Source: Hippophae tibetana (taxonomy: Eukaryota; Streptophyta; Magnoliopsida; Rosales; Elaeagnaceae). From it: a stretch of 64,000 bases of DNA. The notes under the pieces were generated by a model. It saw only the letters and a list, made by a program, of their open reading frames with translations, was not told where the DNA came from and did no database searches. Made by a program: the position numbers and the translations under genes. The first letter of the stretch is position 1. Every line of letters starts with the position of its first letter. This document shows, piece by piece, positions 52,121-63,106 of the stretch. The DNA lies in assembly GCA_037013495.1 (NCBI GenBank), contig JAZDXN010000022.1, positions 1 to 64,000 on the forward strand. The letters run 5' to 3'.

Positions 52121-52589
52121 TTAAATTACAGTAAACTAATTTATTTCTTCCCGAATTAGTTGGGAAAAATAATGATTTTGTGTTATATTAAGTTATATAT
52201 ATATAAGTGTTTTGTAGTGAGATAATTTATGAAATTTATAATCCTTATTTGTATTTTTAGAATTATTAGACTTAATACTAATTATAAAGTCAATAAATCT
52301 AATAAATAGGTTTAAATTTTGTTTTGCATAATTTAATTGTATATTGTACCATCATGTCTACAATCTACTACTATTTAAATTTTGATTTTTTAATTTCATC
52401 TAATATTAAGGTACATGTGGCATGTATGATATTTCAACCTCAATTGGTAAATAATTATTTCATTTAATGTAATATATATATTTATTGCTTTTACTTATGT
52501 TTGAATTTTTTTTAATTATTTCATACAGGAAAAACTTTAGGTTTTATTTATTTATTTTTAACATTTTTAATAATATTTCGTACAAAATA
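51537..52589 (+). repeat. Unit 49
   Basis: Boundary AAGTAGTACGCG. CAATGATTTTGAAAGAAG. B half from 52,045, AAATTACAGTAAAC, TTTCTTCCCG, TCTACTACTATTT, TTAAGGTACATG, TTCAACCTC. Recurs as unit 57. Confidence 0.95.
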
Positions 52590-53641
52590 GTACGCGTTAA
52601 TTAATTTATAAGAGATTATTGTATGATATTTCATTTTTATAAAAGAAAATTAGACATTTGGATAGTTAAATTATATTAAATTAATTTATTTTGTCTCAAA
52701 TTAGTTGGTAAAAATAATGATTTTAAAAGAAGATAACTTATGAAATTTTAATAGTCTAATTTATGTTTGGAAAATTATTAGATGTTGTCATAATTATAAA
52801 CTAACACGTGAAATATTTTTTCGATAATAAAAACTAAATATGCCTAAATAATCATACAGTGTTGCTTGATATAGGTTTAAAAATTATTTTCATAATTTAA
52901 ATAATTTAATCGCATATTGCACCATCATCTAATATTAAGATTTATGAATAATATTTAACCGTTAATTAGTAAATAATTATTTTATTTAATCTAATATATA
53001 TATTTATAGTTTTTACTTGTGTGATTTGTTTAATTTATTTCGTATAAAGGAAATGTTTTATGTGTTTAGCATTTTTATTAACATTTAGTATAAACTAGTA
53101 CATATTAGTTTATTTATTTTTAGATTATTATATCATATTTCATTTTTATCAAACAAAATAAGACATTTTGTTAGTTAAATAACACTAAACTAATTTATTT
53201 TGACCCCAATTAGTTGGGAAAACTTTGATTTTGTGTTATATTAACTTTTATATATATAAGTGTTTTGTAGTGAGATAATTTATGAAATTGTTTAATCCTT
53301 ATTTGTATTTTTAGAATTATTAGACTTAATACTAATTATAAAGTCAATAAATCTAATAAATAGGTTTAAATTTTGTTTTGCGTAATTTAATTGTATATTG
53401 TACCATCATGCCTACAATCTCCTTCTATTTAAATTTTGATTTTTTAATTTCATCTAATATTAAGATACATGTGGTATGTATGATATTTCACCCTCAATTG
53501 GTAAATAATTATTTCAATTAATCTAATATATATATTTATAGCTTTTACTTATGTTTTAATTATTTTAATTATGTCATACAGGAAAAACTTTAGGTTTTAT
53601 TTATTATTTTTAACATTTTTAATAATATTTAGTAAAAACTA
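52590..53641 (+). repeat. Unit 50
   Basis: Boundary CGTACAAAATAGTACGCG. GATTATTGTATG, AAAAGAAAATTAG, GGATAGTT, AATAGTCT. B half from 53,098, GAAATTGTTTAATCC, CATGCCTAC, TTTCAATTAATC. Recurs as unit 58. Confidence 0.95.
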
Positions 53642-54692
53642 GTACGCGTTAATTAATTTATATGAGATTATTATATGATATTTGATTTTTATAAAACCAA
53701 ATTAGACATTTGGTTAGTTAAATTATATTAAATTAATTTATTTTGTCTCAAATTAGTTGGTAAAAATAATGATTTTAAAAGACGATAACTTATGAAATTT
53801 TGTAATTCTAATTTATGTTTAGAAAATTATTAGATGTTGTCATAATTATAAACTAACACGTGAAATATTTTTTCGATAATAAAAACTAAATATGCATAAA
53901 TAATCATACAGTGTTGCTTGATATAGGTTTAAAAATTATTTTCATAATTTAAATAATTTAATCGCATATTGCACCATCATCTAATATTAAGATTTATGAA
54001 TAATATTTAACCGTTAATTAGTAAATAATTATTTTATTTAATCTAATATATATATTTATAGTTTTTACTTGTGTGATTTGTTTAATTTATTTCTTATAAA
54101 GGAAATGTTTTATGTGTTTAGTATTTTTAATAACATTTAGTATAAACTAGTACGTATTAGTTTATTTATTGTTAGATTATTATATCATATTTCATTTTTA
54201 TCAAACAAAATAAGACATTTTGTTAGTTAAATAACACTAAACTAATTTATTTTGACCCGAATTAGTTGGGAAAACTAATGAATTTGTCTTATATTAACTT
54301 TTATATATATAAGTGTTTTGTAGTGAGATAATTTATGAAATTTATAATCCTTATTTGTATTTTTAGAATTATTATACTTAATACTAATTATAAAGTCAAT
54401 AAATCTAATAAATAGGTTTAAATTTTGTTTTGCATAATTTAATTGTATATTGTACCATCATGTCTACAATCTACTTCTATTTAAATTTTGATTTTTTAAT
54501 TTCATCTAATTTTAAGATACATGTGTTTGTATGATATTTCACCCTCAATTGGTAAATAATTATTTCATTTAATCTAATATATATATTTATAGCTTTTACT
54601 TATGTTTTAATTATTTTAATTATGTCATACAGGAAAAACTTTAGGTTTTATTTATTATTTTTAACATTTTTAATAATATTTAGTACAAACTA
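53642..54692 (+). repeat. Unit 51
   Basis: TATGAG, ACCAAATTAG, AAAAGACG, ACTAACACG, TTTCTTATAAAGG, TTTAGTATTTTT. B half from 54,150, TTATTGTTAGATT, AATGAATTTGTC, ACATGTGTTTGTATG. Recurs as unit 59. Confidence 0.95.
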
Positions 54693-55743
54693 GTACGCGT
54701 TAAGTAATTTATAAGAGATTATTATATGATATTTCATTTTTATAAAACCAAATTAGACATTTGGTTAGTTAAATTATATTAAATTAAATTATTTTGTCTC
54801 AAATTAGTTGGTAAAAATAATGATTTTGAAAGAAGATAACTTATGAAATTTTGTTTTTTTAATTTATGTTTGGAAAATTATTAGATGTTGTCCTAATTAT
54901 AAAGTAATAGGTGAAATATTTTTTCGATAATAAAAGCTAAATATGCATAAATAATCATACAGTGTTGCTTGATATAGGTTTAAAAATTATTTTAATAATT
55001 TAAATAATTTAATCGCATATTGCACCACCATCTAATATTAAGATTTATAAATGATATTTAACCGTTAATTAGTAAATAATTATTTTATTTAATCTAATAT
55101 ATATATTTATAGTTTTTACTTGTGTCATTTTTTTAATTTATTTCGTATAAAGGAAATGTTTTATGTGTTTAGCATTTTTAATAACATTTAGTATAAACTA
55201 GTACGTATTAGTTTATTTATTTGAGATTATTATATCATATTTCATTTATATCAAACAAAATAAGACATTTTGTTAGTTAAATAACACTAAACTAATTTAT
55301 TTTGACCACAATTAGTTGGGAAAACTATGATTTTGTGTTATATTAACTTTTATATATATAAGTGTTTTGTAGTGAGATAATTTATGAAATTTTATAATCC
55401 TTATTTGTATTTTTAGAATTATTAGACTTAATACTAATTATAAAGTCAATAAATCTAATAAATAGGTTTAAATTTTGTTTTGCGTAATTTAATTGTATAT
55501 TGTACCATCATGTCTACAATCTCCTTCTATTTAAATTTTGATTTTTTAATTTCATCTAATATTAAGATACATGTGGGATGTATGATATTTCACCCTCAAT
55601 TGGTAAATAATTATTTCATTTAATCTAATATATATATTTATAGCTTTTACTTATGTTTTAATTATTTTAATTATGTCATACAGGAAAAACTTTAGGTTTT
55701 ATTTATTATTTTTAACATTTTTAATAATATTTAGTACAAACTA
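54693..55743 (+). repeat. Unit 52
   Basis: TTAAGTAATT, TTAAATTATTTTG, AGTAATAGGTG, CACCACCATC, TATAAATGAT. B half from 55,201, GACCACAATTAG. Recurs as unit 60; also close to unit 53. Confidence 0.95.
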
Positions 55744-56794
55744 GTACGCGTTAAGTAATTTATAAGAGATTATTATATGATATTTCATTTTTATAAAACC
55801 AAATTAGACATTTGGTTAGTTAAATTATATTAAATTAAATTATTTTGTCTCAAATTAGTTGGTAAAAATAATGATTTTGAAAGAAGATAACTTATGAAAT
55901 TTTGTTTTTTTAATTTATGTTTGGAAAATTATTAGATGTTGTCCTAATTATAAAGTAATAGGTGAAATATTTTTTCGATAATAAAAGCTAAATATGCATA
56001 AATAATCATACAGTATTGCTTGATATAGGTTTAAAAATTATTTTAATAATTTAAATAATTTAATCGCATATTACACCACCATCTAATATTAAGATTTATA
56101 AATGATATTTAACCGTTAATTATTAAATAATTATTTTATTTAATCTAATATATATATTTATAGTTTTTACTTGTGTCATTTTTTTAATTTATTTCGTATA
56201 AAGGAAATGTTTTATGTGTTTAGCATTTTTAATAACATTTAGTATAAACTAGTACGTATTAGTTTATTTATTTGAGATTATTATATCATATTTCATTTAT
56301 ATCAAACAAAATAAGACATTTTGTTAGTTAAATAACACTAAACTAATTTATTTTGACCACAATTAGTTGGGAAAACTATGATTTTGTGTTATATTAACTT
56401 TTATATATATAAGTGTTTTGTAGTGAGATAATTTATGAAATTTTATAATCCTTATTTGTATTTTTAGAATTATTAGACTTAATACTAATTATAAAGTCAA
56501 TAAATCTAATAAATAGGTTTAAATTTTGTTTTGCGTAATTTAATTGTATATTGTACCATCATGTCTACAATCTCCTTCTTTTTAAATTTTGATTTTTTAA
56601 TTTCATCTAATATTAAGATACATGTGGGATGTATGATATTTCACCCTCAATTGGTAAATAATTATTTCATTTAATCTAATATATATATTTATAGCTTTTA
56701 CTTATGTTTTAATTATTTTAATTATGTCATACAGGAAAAACTTTAGGTTTTATTTATTATTTTTAACATTTTTAATAATATTTAGTACAAACTA
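55744..56794 (+). repeat. Unit 53
   Basis: B half from 56,252. Copy of unit 45 (CAGTATTGC, CATATTACACCACC, TAATTATTAAATAATT). Confidence 0.95.
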
Positions 56795-57845
56795 GTACGC
56801 GTTAATTAATTTATATGAGATTATTATATGATATTTGATTTTTATAAAACTAAATTAGACATTTGGTTAGTTAAATTATATTAAATTAATTTATTTTGTC
56901 TCAAATTAGTTGGTAAAAATAATGATTTTAAAAGACGATAACTTATGAAATTTTGTAATTCTAATTTATGTTTAGAAAATTATTAGATGTTGTCATAATT
57001 ATAAACTAACACGTGAAATATTTTTTCGATAATAAAAACTAAATATGCCTAAATAATCATATAGTGTTGCTTGATATAGGTTTAAAAATTATTTTCATAA
57101 TTTAAATAATTTAATCGCATATTACACCATCATCTAATATTAAGATTTGTGAATGATATTTAACCGTTAATTAGTAACTAATTATTTTATTTAATCTAAT
57201 ATATATATTTATAGTTTTTACTTGTGTCATTTTATTAAATTATTTCGTATAAAGGAAATATTTTATGTTTTTAGCATTTTTAATAACATTTAGTATAAAC
57301 TAGTACGTATTAGTTTATTTATTTGAGATTATTATATTATATTTCATTTTTATCAAACAAAATAAGACATTTTGTTAGTTAAATTATACTAAACTAATTT
57401 ATTTTGACCCGAATTAGTTGGGAAAACTAATGATTTTGTCTTATATTAACTTATATATATATAAGTATTTTGTAGTGAGATAATTTATGAAATTTATAAT
57501 CCTTATTTATATTTTTAGAATTATTAGACTTAATACTAATTATAAAGTCCATAAATCTAATAAATAGGTTTAAATTTTGTTTTGCATAATTTAATTGTAT
57601 ATTGTACCATCATGTCTACAATCTCCTTCTATTTAAATTTTGATTTTTTAATTTCATCTAATATTAAGATACATGTGGTATGTATGATATTTCACCCTCA
57701 ATTGGTAAATAATTATTTCATTTAATCTAATATATATATTTATAGCTTTTACTTATGTTTTAATTATTTTAATTATATCATACAGGAAAAACTTTAGGTT
57801 TTATTTATTGTTTTTAACATTTTTAATAATATTTAGTACAAACTA
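56795..57845 (+). repeat. Unit 54
   Basis: B half from 57,303. Copy of unit 46 (GTAACTAATT, TTTTATTAAATTATTTCG, TTATATTATATTTC, GTCCATAAATC). Its A half is the likely donor for unit 56. Confidence 0.95.
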
Positions 57846-58897
57846 GTACGCGTTAATTAATTTATAATAGATTATTATATGATATTTCATTTTTATAAAA
57901 CCAAATTAGACATTTGGTTAGTTAAATTATATTAAATTAATTTATTTTGTCTCAAATTAGTTGGTAAAAATAATGATTTTGAAAGAAGATAACTTATGAA
58001 ATTTTGTTTTTTTAATTTATGTTTGGAAAATTATTAGATGTTGTCCTAATTATAAAGTAATATGTGAAATATTTTTTCGATAATAAAAGCTAAATATGCA
58101 TAAATAATCATACAGTGTTGCTTGATATAGGTTTAAAAATTATTTTAATAATTTAAATAATTTAATCGCATATTGCACCATCATCTAATATTAAGATTTA
58201 TTAATGATATTTAACCGTTAATTAGTAAATAATTATTTTATTTAATCTAATATATATATTTATAGTTTTTACTTATGTGATTTTTTTAATTTATTTCGTA
58301 TAAAGGAAATGTTTTATGTGTTTAGCATTTTTAATAACATTTAGTATAAACTAGTACGTATTAGTTTATTTATTTGAGATTATTATATCATATTTCATTT
58401 TTATCAAACAAAATAAGACATTTTGTTAGTTAAATTACAGTAAACTAATTTATTTCTCCCCGAATTAGTTGGGAAAAATAATGATTTTGTGTTATATTAA
58501 GTTATATATATATAAGTATTTTTTAGTGAGATAATTTATGAAATTTTATAATCCTTATTTATATTTGTAGAATAATTATACTTAATACTAATTATAAAGT
58601 CAATAAATCTAATAAATAGGTTTAAATTTTGTTTTGCATAATTTAATTGTATATTGTACCATCATATCTACAATCTCCTTCTATTTAAATTTTGATTTTT
58701 TAATTTCATCTATTATTAAGATACATGTGGTATGTATGATATTTCACCCTCAATTGGTAAATAATTATTTCATTTAATCTAATATATATATTTATAGCTT
58801 TTACTTATGTTTTAATTATTTTAATTATGTCATACAGGAAAAACTTTAGGTTTTATTTATTATTTTTAACATTTTTAATAATATTTAGTACAAACTA
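57846..58897 (+). repeat. Unit 55
   Basis: B half from 58,354. Copy of unit 47 until about 58,757, where CAATTGG and TTATGTCATACAGG replace unit 47's CAATTGTT and TTATTTCATACAGG. Confidence 0.95.
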
Positions 58898-59336
58898 GTA
58901 CGCGTTAATTAATTTATATGAGATTATTATATGATATTTGATTTTTATAAAACTAAATTAGACATTTGGTTAGTTAAATTATATTAAATTAATTTATTTT
59001 GTCTCAAATTAGTTGGTAAAAATAATGATTTTAAAAGACGATAACTTATGAAATTTTGTAATTCTAATTTATGTTTAGAAAATTATTAGATGTTGTCATA
59101 ATTATAAACTAACACGTGAAATATTTTTTCGATAATAAAAACTAAATATGCCTAAATAATCATATAGTGTTGCTTGATATAGGTTTAAAAATTATTTTCA
59201 TAATTTAAATAATTTAATCGCATATTACACCATCATCTAATATTAAGATTTATGAATGATATTTAACCGTTAATTTGTAAAAAATAATTTTATTTAATCT
59301 AATATATATATTTATAGTTTTTACTTGTGTGATTTT
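58757..59336 (+). repeat. Replacement patch (~0.58 kb) inside copy 2
   Basis: Left of 58,757 and right of 59,336 the sequence follows copy 1 at -8,414. Between them it follows unit 53's end plus unit 54's A half at about -2,103 instead (TTATGTCATACAGG, AACTAAATTAG, AAAAGACG, GTTTAGAAA, ACTAACACG, CATATTACACC). Flanks of one origin and a middle of another are the signature of gene conversion or a double exchange. Private changes TTATGAATGAT and TTTGTAAAAAATAATTTT lie near its right end. Confidence 0.8.
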
Positions 59337-59950
59337 TTTAATTTATTTCGTATAAAGGAAATGTTTTATGTGTTTAGCATTTTTAATAACATTTAGTATA
59401 AACTAGTACATATTAGTTTATTTATTTTTAGATTATTATATCATATTTCATTTTTATCAAACAAAATAAGACATTTTGTTAGTTAAATAACACTAAACTA
59501 ATTTATTTTGACCCCAATTAGTTGGGAAAACTATGATTTTGTGTTATATTAACTTTTATATATATAAGTGTTTTGTAGGGAGATAATTTATGAAATTTTA
59601 TAATCCTTATTTATATTTTTAGAATTATTAGACTTAATACTAATTATAAAGTCAATAAATATAATAAATAGGTTTAAATTTTGTTTTGCATAATTTAATT
59701 GTATATTGTACCATCATGTCTACAATCTCCTTCTATTTAAATTTTGATTTTTTAATTTCATCTAATATTAAGATACATGTGGGATGTATGATATTTCACC
59801 CTCAATTGGTAAATAATTATTTCATTTAATCTAATATACACATTTATAGCTTTTACTTATGTTTGAATTTTTTAAATTATTTCATAGAAGAAAAACTTTA
59901 GGTTTTATTTATTTGTTTTTAACATTTCTAATAATATTTAGTACAAAGTA
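58898..59950 (+). repeat. Unit 56, mosaic
   Basis: The A half is of the unit 54 type (AACTAAATTAG, AAAAGACG, CATATTACACC), with a private TTTGTAAAAAATAATTTT near 59,274-59,291. The end of A and the B half (from 59,406) match unit 48. Confidence 0.95.
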
Positions 59951-61003
59951 GTACGCGTTAATTAATTTATAAGAGATTATTATATGATATTTCATTTTTA
60001 TAAAACAAAATTAGATATTTGGTTAGTTAAATTATATTAAATTAATTTATTTTGTCTCAAATTAGTTGGTAAAAACAATGATTTTGAAAGAAGATAACTT
60101 ATGAAATTTTGTTATTTTAATTTATGTTTGGAAAATTATTAGATGTTGTCCTAATTATAAAGTAATATGTGAAATATTTTTTCGATAATAAAAGCTAAAT
60201 ATGCATAAATAATCATATAGTGTTGCTTGATATAGGTTTAAAAATTATTTTCATAATTTAAATAATTTAATTGCATATTTCACCATCATCTAATATTAAG
60301 ATTTATGAATGATATTTAACCGTTAATTAGTAAATAATTATTTTATTTAATCTAATATATATATTTATAGTTTTTACTTGTGTGATTTTTTTAATTTATT
60401 TCGTATAAAGGAAATGTTTTATGTGTTTAGCATTTTTAATAACATTTAGTATAAACTAGTACGTATTAGTTTATTTATTTGAGATTATTATATCATATTT
60501 CATTTTTATCAAACAAAATAAGACATTTTGTTAGTTAAATTACAGTAAACTAATTTATTTCTTCCCGAATTAGTTGGGAAAAATAATGATTTTGTGTTAT
60601 ATTAAGTTATATATATATAAGTGTTTTGTAGTGAGATAATTTATGAAATTTATAATCCTTATTTGTATTTTTAGAATTATTAGACTTAATACTAATTATA
60701 AAGTCAATAAATCTAATAAATAGGTTTAAATTTTGTTTTGCATAATTTAATTGTATATTGTACCATCATGTCTACAATCTACTACTATTTAAATTTTGAT
60801 TTTTTAATTTCATCTAATATTAAGGTACATGTGGCATGTATGATATTTCAACCTCAATTGGTAAATAATTATTTCATTTAATGTAATATATATATTTATT
60901 GCTTTTACTTATGTTTGAATTTTTTTTAATTATTTCATACAGGAAAAACTTTAGGTTTTATTTATTTATTTTTAACATTTTTAATAATATTTCGTACAAA
61001 ATA
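59951..61003 (+). repeat. Unit 57
   Basis: Boundary AAGTAGTACGCG. B half from 60,459. Copy of unit 49, with all its markers (TTTCTTCCCG, TCTACTACTATTT, TTAAGGTACATG). Confidence 0.95.
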
Positions 61004-62055
61004 GTACGCGTTAATTAATTTATAAGAGATTATTGTATGATATTTCATTTTTATAAAAGAAAATTAGACATTTGGATAGTTAAATTATATTAAATTAATT
61101 TATTTTGTCTCAAATTAGTTGGTAAAAATAATGATTTTAAAAGAAGATAACTTATGAAATTTTAATAGTCTAATTTATGTTTGGAAAATTATTAGATGTT
61201 GTCATAATTATAAACTAACACGTGAAATATTTTTTCGATAATAAAAACTAAATATGCCTAAATAATCATACAGTGTTGCTTGATATAGGTTTAAAAATTA
61301 TTTTCATAATTTAAATAATTTAATCGCATATTGCACCATCATCTAATATTAAGATTTATGAATAATATTTAACCGTTAATTAGTAAATAATTATTTTATT
61401 TAATCTAATATATATATTTATAGTTTTTACTTGTGTGATTTGTTTAATTTATTTCGTATAAAGGAAATGTTTTATGTGTTTAGCATTTTTATTAACATTT
61501 AGTATAAACTAGTACATATTAGTTTATTTATTTTTAGATTATTATATCATATTTCATTTTTATCAAACAAAATAAGACATTTTGTTAGTTAAATAACACT
61601 AAACTAATTTATTTTGACCCCAATTAGTTGGGAAAACTTTGATTTTGTGTTATATTAACTTTTATATATATAAGTGTTTTGTAGTGAGATAATTTATGAA
61701 ATTGTTTAATCCTTATTTGTATTTTTAGAATTATTAGACTTAATACTAATTATAAAGTCAATAAATCTAATAAATAGGTTTAAATTTTGTTTTGCGTAAT
61801 TTAATTGTATATTGTACCATCATGCCTACAATCTCCTTCTATTTAAATTTTGATTTTTTAATTTCATCTAATATTAAGATACATGTGGTATGTATGATAT
61901 TTCACCCTCAATTGGTAAATAATTATTTCAATTAATCTAATATATATATTTATAGCTTTTACTTATGTTTTAATTATTTTAATTATGTCATACAGGAAAA
62001 ACTTTAGGTTTTATTTATTATTTTTAACATTTTTAATAATATTTAGTAAAAACTA
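61004..62055 (+). repeat. Unit 58
   Basis: B half from 61,512. Copy of unit 50 (AAAAGAAAATTAG, AATAGTCT, GAAATTGTTTAATCC, CATGCCTAC). Confidence 0.95.
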
Positions 62056-63106
62056 GTACGCGTTAATTAATTTATATGAGATTATTATATGATATTTGAT
62101 TTTTATAAAACCAAATTAGACATTTGGTTAGTTAAATTATATTAAATTAATTTATTTTGTCTCAAATTAGTTGGTAAAAATAATGATTTTAAAAGACGAT
62201 AACTTATGAAATTTTGTAATTCTAATTTATGTTTAGAAAATTATTAGATGTTGTCATAATTATAAACTAACACGTGAAATATTTTTTCGATAATAAAAAC
62301 TAAATATGCATAAATAATCATACAGTGTTGCTTGATATAGGTTTAAAAATTATTTTCATAATTTAAATAATTTAATCGCATATTGCACCATCATCTAATA
62401 TTAAGATTTATGAATAATATTTAACCGTTAATTAGTAAATAATTATTTTATTTAATCTAATATATATATTTATAGTTTTTACTTGTGTGATTTGTTTAAT
62501 TTATTTCTTATAAAGGAAATGTTTTATGTGTTTAGTATTTTTAATAACATTTAGTATAAACTAGTACGTATTAGTTTATTTATTGTTAGATTATTATATC
62601 ATATTTCATTTTTATCAAACAAAATAAGACATTTTGTTAGTTAAATAACACTAAACTAATTTATTTTGACCCGAATTAGTTGGGAAAACTAATGAATTTG
62701 TCTTATATTAACTTTTATATATATAAGTGTTTTGTAGTGAGATAATTTATGAAATTTATAATCCTTATTTGTATTTTTAGAATTATTATACTTAATACTA
62801 ATTATAAAGTCAATAAATCTAATAAATAGGTTTAAATTTTGTTTTGCATAATTTAATTGTATATTGTACCATCATGTCTACAATCTACTTCTATTTAAAT
62901 TTTGATTTTTTAATTTCATCTAATTTTAAGATACATGTGTTTGTATGATATTTCACCCTCAATTGGTAAATAATTATTTCATTTAATCTAATATATATAT
63001 TTATAGCTTTTACTTATGTTTTAATTATTTTAATTATGTCATACAGGAAAAACTTTAGGTTTTATTTATTATTTTTAACATTTTTAATAATATTTAGTAC
63101 AAACTA
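62056..63106 (+). repeat. Unit 59
   Basis: B half from 62,564. Copy of unit 51 (TTTCTTATAAAGG, TTTAGTATTTTT, AATGAATTTGTC, ACATGTGTTTGTATG). Confidence 0.95.

Larger units (their letters stand above)
46915..55329 (+). repeat. Eight-unit higher-order repeat, copy 1 (~8.4 kb)
   Basis: From shortly after AACTTTGATT in unit 44's B half, the sequence repeats at +8,414/8,415. Order of markers: CAGTATTGC, GTAACTAATT, TTTCTCCCCG, TTATTTTTAGATT, TTTCTTCCCG, AATAGTCT with CATGCCTAC, AATGAATTTGTC, then the CACCACCATC unit. It mixes right-domain units with two left-type units (48 and 49). Confidence 0.87.
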
